The translations under genes were made by a program, and so were the position numbers. From positions 1 through 55,807 of the forward strand of contig NZ_JAHCMB010000186.1 in the NCBI RefSeq assembly GCF_019904155.1: a stretch of DNA of 55,807 nucleotides, read 5' to 3'. Shown here piece by piece: positions 49,803 through 55,807 of the stretch (position 1 is its first letter; each line of letters begins with the position of its first letter). The DNA is from Paenibacillus sinensis. GTDB taxonomy: Bacteria > Bacillota > Bacilli > Paenibacillales > Paenibacillaceae. The notes below the pieces were generated by a model. It did not search any database, was not told the DNA's origin, and saw nothing but the letters and a program-made list of their open reading frames with translations.

Positions 49803-50350
49803 TGAACAACCATTCCACCTCTGAATACTCAGAGGCTTATATTGCTTTAGGGGCTAATTTGGGTGACCGGGAGCGCAGCTTAAGAGAAGCATTGACGCTG
49901 CTTGACTCCCAGCAAGGAATTGAAGTGACACGCTGTTCGAGAGTCTATGAGACCGACCCGGTCGGATATCTGGATCAGCCGGAATTCTTGAATATGGCGG
50001 CGGCTCTGCGAACTTCATTGGAGCCGGAATGCCTGCTGTCGATCATGCTGGAAACCGAGAACCGACTGGGCAGAGTCCGTCATATTCCGAACGGCCCGCG
50101 GACCGTAGATTTGGATCTGCTCTGGATGGAAGGGAGAAGGCTGGATAGCACGCATTTGACGCTGCCTCATCCCCGGATGATGGAACGGGCATTCGTGCTG
50201 TTCCCGCTCCATGATATCGTTCCGCAGGATGAGACATCGGGATTGCGGCAGCTTGTCGACAATGCGCTGAAGAAGTTAGACGGAGAGGATGGAATTACAT
50301 TGTGGACAGCAGACGTCTGGGACGGCGGATCCGAGCCTTCCGCAAACTGA
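49802..50350 (+). CDS. folK: Hydroxymethyl-dihydropterin pyrophosphokinase
   Basis: A 182-residue HPPK that transfers pyrophosphate from ATP to hydroxymethyl-dihydropterin. AYIALGANLGDRERSLREAL near the N-terminus and GPRTVDLDLLWM near 100 with metal-binding Asp pair are diagnostic. ATG at 49802 shares one base with the folB stop. The end overlaps the next gene by 49 nt in another frame. Confidence 0.95.
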   Translation: MNNHSTSEYSEAYIALGANLGDRERSLREALTLLDSQQGIEVTRCSRVYETDPVGYLDQPEFLNMAAALRTSLEPECLLSIMLETENRLGRVRHIPNGPRTVDLDLLWMEGRRLDSTHLTLPHPRMMERAFVLFPLHDIVPQDETSGLRQLVDNALKKLDGEDGITLWTADVWDGGSEPSAN

Positions 50351-50514
50351 AGGGCTATACGCAGCAGGAACTAGCGGACCGCGCAGGGATTTCACTTGCT
50401 GTGCTCGGTGCGGTGGAGCGGGGAAACCGGCGTTCAGAAGATCAAATTTTAGATAAAATTGCAATGGTTCTGGGAGTCGGCGTGGATGAATTGACCGACT
50501 CACCTTCTATATAA
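50302..50514 (+). CDS. Small XRE-type HTH protein, YazB-like
   Basis: A 70-residue single-domain Cro/CI-type DNA-binding protein: helix-turn-helix QQELADRAGISLAVLGAVER at about 21-40 and a short C-terminal helix. It matches B. subtilis YazB in size and in lying between folK and dusB. GTG at 50302 lies within folK, so it is made from the same message by overlap. No ligand domain is present; its targets are unknown. Confidence 0.85.
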   Translation: MDSRRLGRRIRAFRKLKGYTQQELADRAGISLAVLGAVERGNRRSEDQILDKIAMVLGVGVDELTDSPSI

Positions 50515-50527
50515 GGAAGTGAATATC

Positions 50528-51550
50528 ATGCTTAAAATCGGCAACATCGAAATGAAGAATCAGGTCGTGCTGGCACCAATGGCCGGTGTGTGCAATCCGG
50601 CTTTCCGGTTGATCGCCAAGGAGTTCGGGACGGGTCTTGTATGCGCTGAAATGGTGAGCGACAAGGCGATTGTCCACGGCAACAAGCGAACGCGCGAAAT
50701 GCTGTTTGTCGACGAGCGGGAGAAGCCGCTCAGCTTGCAGATTTTTGGCGGGGATCGCGAGTCGCTCGTGGCGGCTGCCAAGGTCGTCGATAAGGAAACC
50801 AACGCCGATATTATCGATATCAATATGGGCTGTCCGGTGCCGAAGGTCACCAAGTGCGATGCCGGAGCCCGCTGGCTGCTTGAGCCAAGCAAAATCTATG
50901 AAATGGTGTCCGCAGTGGTTGACGCCGTTGAGAAGCCGGTTACCGTCAAAATGCGGATCGGCTGGGACAGCGAGCATATCTTCGTCGTGGAGAATGCGCA
51001 GGCTGTCGAACGGGCGGGCGGACAGGCCATCAGCGTTCATGGCCGCACGCGCGAGCAGCTGTATACGGGACATGCGGACTGGAGCTATATTCGACAAGCC
51101 AAGGAAGCCGTATCGATTCCGGTTATCGGCAACGGCGATGTGCTGACGCCGCAGGATGCCAGAGCGATGCTGGATCAGACCGGCTGCGATGGCGTGATGA
51201 TCGGACGCGGCGCGCTCGGCAATCCGTGGATGCTGTATCGGACCGTTCAATACCTCAATACCGGCGAGCTCATGCCCGATCCGTCTCCGCTGGAGAAGAT
51301 CGAAGTCGCCATTTTGCATATGGATCGTCTGGTCGCTCTGAAAGGTGAAGCGGTGGCTGTCCGTGAAATGCGGAAGCATCTGGCTTGGTACCTGAAGGGA
51401 CTTAAAGGCGCCGCCCGCGTCAAAGACGTTATTATGGAAGAGACGAAGCGGGATGAAATGGTACGGATTTTGAATGATTTTGTCGACCAGCTTTCCGGGG
51501 AGCAGAGTGAAGAAGAAGAGGTGTCGGAGGCCTCCGCATCCGCGGTTTGA
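50528..51550 (+). CDS. dusB: tRNA-dihydrouridine synthase DusB
   Basis: A 340-residue FMN enzyme reducing uridines in tRNA D-arms. VVLAPMAGVCNPAFRLIA at the start, INMGCPVPKVTK with the catalytic Cys near residue 100 and VIGNGDV plus GVMIGRGALGNPW near 200-235 are Dus motifs. GTG at 50519 is in frame, but AAGGAAGTG favours ATG at 50528, giving MLKIGNIEMKN as in homologues. Acidic C-terminal tail. Confidence 0.95.
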   Translation: MLKIGNIEMKNQVVLAPMAGVCNPAFRLIAKEFGTGLVCAEMVSDKAIVHGNKRTREMLFVDEREKPLSLQIFGGDRESLVAAAKVVDKETNADIIDINMGCPVPKVTKCDAGARWLLEPSKIYEMVSAVVDAVEKPVTVKMRIGWDSEHIFVVENAQAVERAGGQAISVHGRTREQLYTGHADWSYIRQAKEAVSIPVIGNGDVLTPQDARAMLDQTGCDGVMIGRGALGNPWMLYRTVQYLNTGELMPDPSPLEKIEVAILHMDRLVALKGEAVAVREMRKHLAWYLKGLKGAARVKDVIMEETKRDEMVRILNDFVDQLSGEQSEEEEVSEASASAV

Positions 51551-51601
51551 TGCCTGTCTGAGCGTTAAATTTGGAGGCACCGTATGGGCCGAAGGCTGTC
51601 A

Positions 51602-51630
51602 TTGACATTTTGTAACGGTTCCCATATAAT
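51602..51630 (+). promoter_or_regulatory. greA promoter
   Basis: TTGACA (51602-51607), 17-bp spacer, TATAAT (51625-51630): a perfect sigma-A promoter with about 110 nt of leader before greA. Confidence 0.88.
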
Positions 51631-51746
51631 TTCACAGTATAAATTCGCCGTTGCAAAAAGCATTGCAGGGAAAGGGTTCTGATCCTTTCGGTTTCGCATA
51701 TAGTATGGTGTTTTCTATAACGTAAATGACAGGAGAATCGGTTGAG

Positions 51747-52226
51747 ATGAGTGATAAAGAAGTTATTCTTACCCCGGACGGGCTGAAGCGTCTGGAAGAG
51801 GAATTGGAGAACCTCAAATCCGTCAAGCGCCGCGAAGTTGCCGAGCGGATTAAAGTGGCAATCGGATATGGGGATATAAGCGAGAACTCGGAGTACGAAG
51901 ATGCGAAGAACGAACAGGCCTTCATTGAAGGACGCATCATTACTCTGGAGAAAATGCTTCGCAACGCCCGCATTATCAACAGCGACGAGATTGATACCGA
52001 GACGGTAAGTGTCGGCGTCACCGTATCTGTGGAAGATATGGAATTCGGAGATATTATGGAGTACACGATCGTCGGCACCGCCGAATCCGATCCGCTCAAC
52101 AACAAGATCTCCAACGAGAGTCCGGTAGGCAAGGCCATCATCGGCAAGAAGAAGGGTGCCATTGTTGACGTTAACGTGCCAGCAGGCGTTATCCAATATA
52201 AAATCATCGATATCAAAATGAAATAA
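51747..52226 (+). CDS. greA: Transcription elongation factor GreA
   Basis: A 159-residue factor that lets backtracked RNA polymerase cleave its transcript. The N-terminal coiled coil includes LTPDGLKRLEEELENLKS and GDISENSEYEDAKNEQAF with the acidic tip residues; the C-terminal FKBP-like part ends VNVPAGVIQYKIIDIK. The frame opens at 51726, but AGGAG sets ATG at 51747. Own promoter and terminator. B. subtilis greA is located elsewhere. Confidence 0.96.
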   Translation: MSDKEVILTPDGLKRLEEELENLKSVKRREVAERIKVAIGYGDISENSEYEDAKNEQAFIEGRIITLEKMLRNARIINSDEIDTETVSVGVTVSVEDMEFGDIMEYTIVGTAESDPLNNKISNESPVGKAIIGKKKGAIVDVNVPAGVIQYKIIDIKMK

Positions 52227-52308
52227 TCTCGGCCGAAAGCGTCTACGTGGGATTGGGACATGCCAGGCAATCTGACCAACTGGCGTATGCTGCCGGTGTC
52301 CGTATGGA

Positions 52309-52335
52309 GAAAGCTTCCTTAGGGAAGCTTTTTTC
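52309..52335 (+). terminator. greA terminator
   Basis: AAGCTTCC (52311-52318) pairs with GGAAGCTT (52323-52330), followed by TTTT. Confidence 0.85.
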
Positions 52336-52381
52336 CAAGATGGAGAGGATTGTCCAAGGGGGCCCGCCCCGGCCTTATTTG

Positions 52382-52437
52382 TTGACAAGAAACGCACGGC
52401 CGTCCGGAAGGCGCCGATTGGCGTTTCTTCTTGTGTC
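52382..52437 (+). promoter_or_regulatory. lysS leader hairpin
   Basis: AAGAAACGC (52387-52395) pairs with GCGTTTCTT (52421-52429); GACA at 52384 and TGTC at 52434 can extend it past a bulge. An inner CGG/CCG-rich loop could fold too. It begins on a TTGACA and lies 40 nt before lysS, so it may be a promoter element, an attenuator or both. No T-box signature is present. Confidence 0.4.
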
Positions 52438-52476
52438 TGCGAGAGATTTAAATTTGGAATTGAAGGAGACTAGAGC

Positions 52477-53988
52477 ATGAGTGAAGAAATCGGCAATTCA
52501 ACCGGTACCGAGAGCGAGCTTAGCGAGCTGTTGAAGGTACGCCGTGCCAAGCTGGACGAGCTTCGGAGCCTTGGAATCGACCCGTTCGGCAAAAAGTATG
52601 AGCGCACCCACAGCGCCGCAAGCATTCTGTCCAAATACGACGGAATGACCCATGACGAACTGGATGAGCAGGCGGTTGAGGTCAGCGTGGCGGGACGTAT
52701 TATGGCTAAGCGCAAAATGGGCAAAGCCAGCTTCTCCCATATCCAGGATCTTTCGGGCAAAATCCAGATCTATGTGCGTCAGGACAGCATTTCGGAAGTG
52801 CAGTATGCGGCGTTTGATGTGCTTGATCTCGGCGATATTATCGGGGTGAAGGGAACCGTCTTCAAGACGAAGACCGGTGAAACGACGATTAAAGCCAGCG
52901 AGATTGAAGTGCTGTCGAAGTCGCTCCTTCCGCTGCCGGACAAGTATAACGGTCTGAAGGACGTAGAGCTGCGCTACCGCCAGCGCTATGTCGACCTGAT
53001 CATCAATCCTGAGGTTCAGCAGACTTTTATTACCCGCTCCCGGATTATTCAGTCGATGCGCCGCTATCTGGACTCGCTAGGTTATCTCGAAGTTGAAACG
53101 CCGACTCTTCACTCCATCGCGGGCGGAGCGGCGGCCCGTCCGTTCATCACCTTCCATAATACGCTTGAGATGGAGCTGTATATGCGGATCGCGATCGAGC
53201 TGCATCTGAAGCGGCTCATTGTCGGCGGTCTGGAGAAGGTATATGAAATCGGCCGCGTATATCGCAATGAGGGTGTATCTACCCGCCATAACCCGGAATT
53301 CACCATGATTGAGCTGTATGAAGCGTACGCGGACTACAAGGATATCATGAAGCTGACCGAGAATCTGATCTCGCATATTGCCCAGGAAGTACTCGGTACG
53401 CAGAAGATCAACTATCAGGGCCATGAAGTCGATTTGACGCCGGAATGGCGCCGCGTATCGATGGTTGATGCCGTCAAGGAAGTTACGGGTGTGGACTTTG
53501 GCGTTCACATGACGGATGAGGAAGCTCATCGTCTGGCGAAGGAGCACCGCGTGCCGGTTGAGAAGCATATGACCTTTGGACATATCCTCAATGCGTTCTT
53601 TGAGCATTTTGTCGAAGAGACACTGATTCAGCCGACTTTTGTTACCGGACATCCTGTCGAGATTTCGCCGCTGGCCAAGAAGAATGATCATGATCCCCGG
53701 TTCACAGACCGCTTCGAGCTGTTCATCGTGGCGCGCGAGCACGCCAATGCGTTCAGCGAGCTGAACGATCCGATCGATCAGCGTCAGCGTTTTGAAGCGC
53801 AGCTTCTGGAGAAGGCGCAGGGCAATGATGAAGCGCATGAGATGGATGAAGATTTTATCCGGGCGCTTGAATATGGCATGCCGCCGACCGGTGGCCTCGG
53901 AATTGGAGTTGACCGTCTGATTATGCTGTTGACCAACTCTCCGTCGATCCGTGATGTGCTGCTGTTCCCGCATATGCGGAACCTGTAG
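52477..53988 (+). CDS. lysS: Lysyl-tRNA synthetase, class II
   Basis: A 503-residue enzyme charging tRNA-Lys. The N-terminal OB-fold anticodon domain (about 65-170: VAGRIMAKRKMGKASFSHIQ) is followed by the class II core with motif 2 RVYRNEGVSTRHNPEFTMIE and motif 3 GLGIGVDRLIMLLT. ATG follows AAGGAG. In B. subtilis lysS is also the last gene before an rrn operon. Confidence 0.97.
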   Translation: MSEEIGNSTGTESELSELLKVRRAKLDELRSLGIDPFGKKYERTHSAASILSKYDGMTHDELDEQAVEVSVAGRIMAKRKMGKASFSHIQDLSGKIQIYVRQDSISEVQYAAFDVLDLGDIIGVKGTVFKTKTGETTIKASEIEVLSKSLLPLPDKYNGLKDVELRYRQRYVDLIINPEVQQTFITRSRIIQSMRRYLDSLGYLEVETPTLHSIAGGAAARPFITFHNTLEMELYMRIAIELHLKRLIVGGLEKVYEIGRVYRNEGVSTRHNPEFTMIELYEAYADYKDIMKLTENLISHIAQEVLGTQKINYQGHEVDLTPEWRRVSMVDAVKEVTGVDFGVHMTDEEAHRLAKEHRVPVEKHMTFGHILNAFFEHFVEETLIQPTFVTGHPVEISPLAKKNDHDPRFTDRFELFIVAREHANAFSELNDPIDQRQRFEAQLLEKAQGNDEAHEMDEDFIRALEYGMPPTGGLGIGVDRLIMLLTNSPSIRDVLLFPHMRNL

Positions 53989-54015
53989 AACTCACCAATT
54001 GAAGTTTGATATACG

Positions 54016-54056
54016 AAAAAAGGGAGAAGACGCACAGGCGCCTTCTCCCTTTTTAT
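54016..54056. terminator. Bidirectional terminator between lysS and tetR
   Basis: AAAAAGGGAGAAG pairs with CTTCTCCCTTTTT, with an inner CGC/GCG pairing. T-runs exist on both strands, fitting the convergent genes. Confidence 0.9.
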
Positions 54057-54088
54057 ATTTTTACGCTGACGACGATGAGGGCTCTGGG

Positions 54089-54706
54089 CTAAATCTGTTG
54101 CTCCCGGTTCGCGCTCTCGCTGCATAAAGACTTGACGTAGAGCTCAAGAAGCTCACTTATCCGTGATGGGGGCATCTGATCCGGATACAGCAGGCCGTGC
54201 AGGGCAAGTCCGTCGATGTATACGAGCATGGGCTCACTCTCTCTGTCTGCATGTAGTCCCGGGCGTGCCTCTCCACTCTCGATTAGCGACAAGATGAGCC
54301 CCTCCATAACGGCTTTCATCTCGGAGCGAACGCGTATGGCAAGCTCTTGCAGAGAGGGTTCAGTCAGCGACTTGACCTTAAAAGCAAGCCAAACCTCCAT
54401 CTCCGCTTGTCTCTCTTCATCTAAAGGCAAAAACACGCCGAGCACCCAGAGCATATTGGCCAGCGGTGTACCGTCAAACGGGTAACTTTCGATTCGCCGC
54501 CGTACTCTATCCGAGACAAGATTCATGGCATAGGCCAGCAGCTCGCTCTGGCTGGAGAAGTAATGGCGCATGAAACCCGGAGAGAAGCCGGCTTCCTGGG
54601 CGATTTGGCGTACAGTAGCGTTTTCCATCCCCGCTTTGCGGATAACTCTCCATGTTGCTTCGGCCACTTTTATTTTTTGTTGTTCATGATCTACAATTTT
54701 CGGCAT
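54089..54706 (-). CDS. TetR/AcrR regulator, PksA-like
   Basis: A 205-residue repressor-type protein. N-terminal HTH at about 28-52 (NATVRQIAQEAGFSPGFMRH) after MPKIVDHEQQKIKVAEATWR, a start shared with BetI/PksA-type members; the C-terminal part is helical and would bind a ligand. In B. subtilis pksA lies next to ymcC, and a YmcC-like gene is divergent here, supporting the PksA-like label. No Shine-Dalgarno precedes the ATG, and a -10 hexamer sits 7 bp upstream, so the message is probably leaderless. Confidence 0.83.
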   Translation of the reverse strand: MPKIVDHEQQKIKVAEATWRVIRKAGMENATVRQIAQEAGFSPGFMRHYFSSQSELLAYAMNLVSDRVRRRIESYPFDGTPLANMLWVLGVFLPLDEERQAEMEVWLAFKVKSLTEPSLQELAIRVRSEMKAVMEGLILSLIESGEARPGLHADRESEPMLVYIDGLALHGLLYPDQMPPSRISELLELYVKSLCSESANREQQI

Positions 54707-54712
54707 GCGCTT

Positions 54713-54785
54713 ATTATACCATATCCCGATTGGCAGTCGACTTTTCAGTACGGTCGTGCTATTATTTTTATAATACAGTTGTATT
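54713..54785. promoter_or_regulatory. Divergent tetR / membrane-protein promoters and operator
   Basis: Minus strand: extended -10 TGGTATAAT with TATAAT at 54718-54713 and a -35-like TCGACT 16 bp upstream. Plus strand: -10 TATAAT at 54769-54774 with a poor -35. The inverted repeat AATACA-gt-TGTATT at 54772-54785 overlaps the plus-strand -10 and is a likely operator for the TetR protein. Confidence 0.6.
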
Positions 54786-54803
54786 TTAAAAAGGAGGCGC
54801 GAA

Positions 54804-55343
54804 ATGATCGGTTGGCTGATTGTCGCGTGTGAAATCGGTTTTTGGGTAATGATCCTGAGCGGCCTGATTGTACGTTACGTCTTTAAGAAACGCCGTGCCG
54901 GAATCTTGCTGTTGCTGTTGACGCCGCTGATTGATTTAACCCTCCTCTTGGCGACGGTATGGGATATTCGGTCGGGAGCGGCTGTAAGCTATCTGCATGG
55001 ATTAGCGGCCATTTATATCGGCGGAACGGTCGCTTACGGCCACAGGATGATCAATTGGGCGGACTCGCAATTTGCGTATCGCTTTGCCGGCGGAGCACGA
55101 CCGGCTAAGCCGCCGAAGACAGGTGCTGCGCATGCCTTGGTAGAGCGAGCGGGCTGGTACAGGCATCTCCTGGCATGGGTGATTGGAAGCGCGCTGCTCG
55201 CAGCGATGATTCTGATGATCGGCCAGCCTGAGCGAACACGCATCTTTGAAAGTATAGTTAAGGGCTGGGGTTTGGTCCTGATGATCGATTTCGTTATCAG
55301 CTTCAGTTATACGCTATGGCCAAGAAGGTCGACAGGCAAATAA
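54804..55343 (+). CDS. YmcC-like integral membrane protein
   Basis: A 179-residue membrane protein with about five hydrophobic segments (near 3-24, 31-51, 60-80, 125-143, 152-172) and a basic soluble loop at about 85-120. MIGWLIVACEIGFWV, GLAAIYIGGTVAYGHRMINW and the following ADSQFAYRF resemble B. subtilis YmcC, a protein of unknown function. ATG follows AAAAAGGAGG. It is divergent from the TetR gene and probably repressed by it through the dyad at 54772-54785. No transport motif is recognised. Confidence 0.75.
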   Translation: MIGWLIVACEIGFWVMILSGLIVRYVFKKRRAGILLLLLTPLIDLTLLLATVWDIRSGAAVSYLHGLAAIYIGGTVAYGHRMINWADSQFAYRFAGGARPAKPPKTGAAHALVERAGWYRHLLAWVIGSALLAAMILMIGQPERTRIFESIVKGWGLVLMIDFVISFSYTLWPRRSTGK

Positions 55344-55367
55344 TATTCTAATTATTCCGAGAAACTC

Positions 55368-55396
55368 TTGCCTTCTTGATTCACACATGGTATATT
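55368..55396 (+). promoter_or_regulatory. rrn promoter P1
   Basis: TTGCCT (55368-55373), 17-bp spacer, TATATT (55391-55396). Confidence 0.6.
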
Positions 55397-55451
55397 CTAA
55401 TTCCGGCCAAGAAATACGAGCTGCTGAGTCATGAATAAGAAATAAAAAAGC

Positions 55452-55480
55452 TTGCATTTATAACTTGGCTGTGATAAGAT
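55452..55480 (+). promoter_or_regulatory. rrn promoter P2
   Basis: TTGCAT (55452-55457), 17-bp spacer, TAAGAT (55475-55480). Tandem promoters are usual for rRNA operons. Confidence 0.7.
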
Positions 55481-55533
55481 ATAAAAGTTGCTGATGCAAA
55501 ACATAAGCGACGATGAAAGTCTTAAATGAAGCT

Positions 55534-55551
55534 TGATCTTTGAAAACTGAA
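55534..55551 (+). promoter_or_regulatory. rrn leader boxA-like antitermination element
   Basis: TGATCTTTGAAAACTGAA lies between P2 and the 16S gene. The TCTTTGA core resembles boxA and is a common rrn-leader and spacer block in Bacillales. Confidence 0.55.
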
Positions 55552-55614
55552 CAACGAGTGAGTATTAAAGAGAAGAAATTCTCGTCAGTTTCAAAATGAG
55601 CAAATCAGCTTTTC

Positions 55615-55807
55615 TTTAATGGAGAGTTTGATCCTGGCTCAGGACGAACGCTGGCGGCGTGCCTAATACATGCAAGTCGAGCGGAGTTATGAAGGAGCTT
55701 GCTCCGGATTAACTTAGCGGCGGACGGGTGAGTAACACGTAGGCAACCTGCCCTTCAGACTGGGATAACTACCGGAAACGGTAGCTAATACCGGATAATT
55801 CCTTTCT
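55615..55807 (+). rRNA. rrs: 16S ribosomal RNA, 5' part, cut by the window edge
   Basis: About 190 nt of the 5' domain: GAGAGTTTGATCCTGGCTCAG at 55621-55642, then GAACGCTGGCGGCGTGCCTA, TACATGCAAGTCGAGCGG and the GGCGGACGGGTGAGTAACAC segment. V1 reads GAAGGAGCTTGCTCC, in keeping with Paenibacillus. The mature 5' end is placed by analogy with B. subtilis. The gene continues beyond the window. Confidence 0.97.

Noticed and set aside
52247..52480. 77-codon frame between greA and lysS
   Set aside because: It spans the greA terminator and the lysS leader hairpin and has no ribosome binding site.
1..55807. CRISPR arrays, insertion sequences, prophage or a defence system
   Set aside because: No regular direct repeats with spacers, transposase, integrase or phage structural genes were seen.

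Overview
This window is a housekeeping and sporulation segment from an endospore-forming, low-GC-lineage Gram-positive, most likely Paenibacillus. The evidence is the partial 16S rRNA gene at the right edge (its 5' leader and V1 region look paenibacilli-like), a full set of spore genes (yabG, sspF, spoVG, fin, spoVT, yabP, yabQ, spoIIE) and a gene order that follows the Bacillus subtilis abrB-to-rrnW region almost gene for gene. The assignment is by recognition only; no search was run.

Layout. 1-400: non-coding tail with a possible dispersed repeat and the abrB terminator. 397-3043: abrB (minus strand), then an HD-domain phosphohydrolase and tatD. 3044-4949: a long leader carrying a c-di-AMP (ydaO-type) riboswitch and terminator, then a YabE-like cell-wall 3D-domain protein. 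5163-10776: rnmV-rsmA, yabG, veg, sspF, ispE, purR, spoVG. 10938-19407: glmU-prs, a small minus-strand ORF, pth, fin, mfd and a PrsA-like foldase overlapping mfd. 19619-26432: spoVT, a SpoVB/YabM-like flippase, yabN(mazG), hup, rqcP, yabP, yabQ, divIC, yabR. 26930-35505: spoIIE, yabS (VWA), yabT-like kinase, tilS, hprT, ftsH. 35607-37442: an HxlR regulator divergent from an MdaB-like quinone reductase and an atypical SDR; this block and the nad genes interrupt the B. subtilis order. 37708-41933: nadA-nadB-nadC-coaX. 41977-44986: hslO, a YacD-like PPIase, cysK. 45305-53988: pabB-pabA-pabC-folP-folB-folK-yazB-like-dusB, greA, lysS. 54089-55343: a PksA-like TetR regulator divergent from a YmcC-like membrane protein. 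55344-55807: tandem rrn promoters and the start of a 16S rRNA gene.

How it works together. The segment joins translation and RNA maturation (RnmV, RsmA, Pth, TilS, RqcP, DusB, LysS, rRNA), nucleotide and cofactor supply (Prs, HprT, PurR, NadABC, CoaX, Pab/Fol), envelope building (GlmU, IspE, DivIC, FtsH, YabE-like) and sporulation. Sporulation control is readable in the DNA: Spo0A boxes around the abrB promoter, a sigma-H promoter for spoVG, a sigma-F-type promoter for fin, a sigma-G-type promoter for spoVT and a 21-bp-spaced sigma-A promoter for spoIIE. I saw no insertion sequence, phage, CRISPR array or tRNA gene, and no clear broken gene. The less ordinary items are the riboswitch leader with a perfect palindrome behind it, the catalytically atypical SDR beside HxlR and MdaB, the small minus-strand ORF between prs and pth, and the apparently leaderless tetR transcript.
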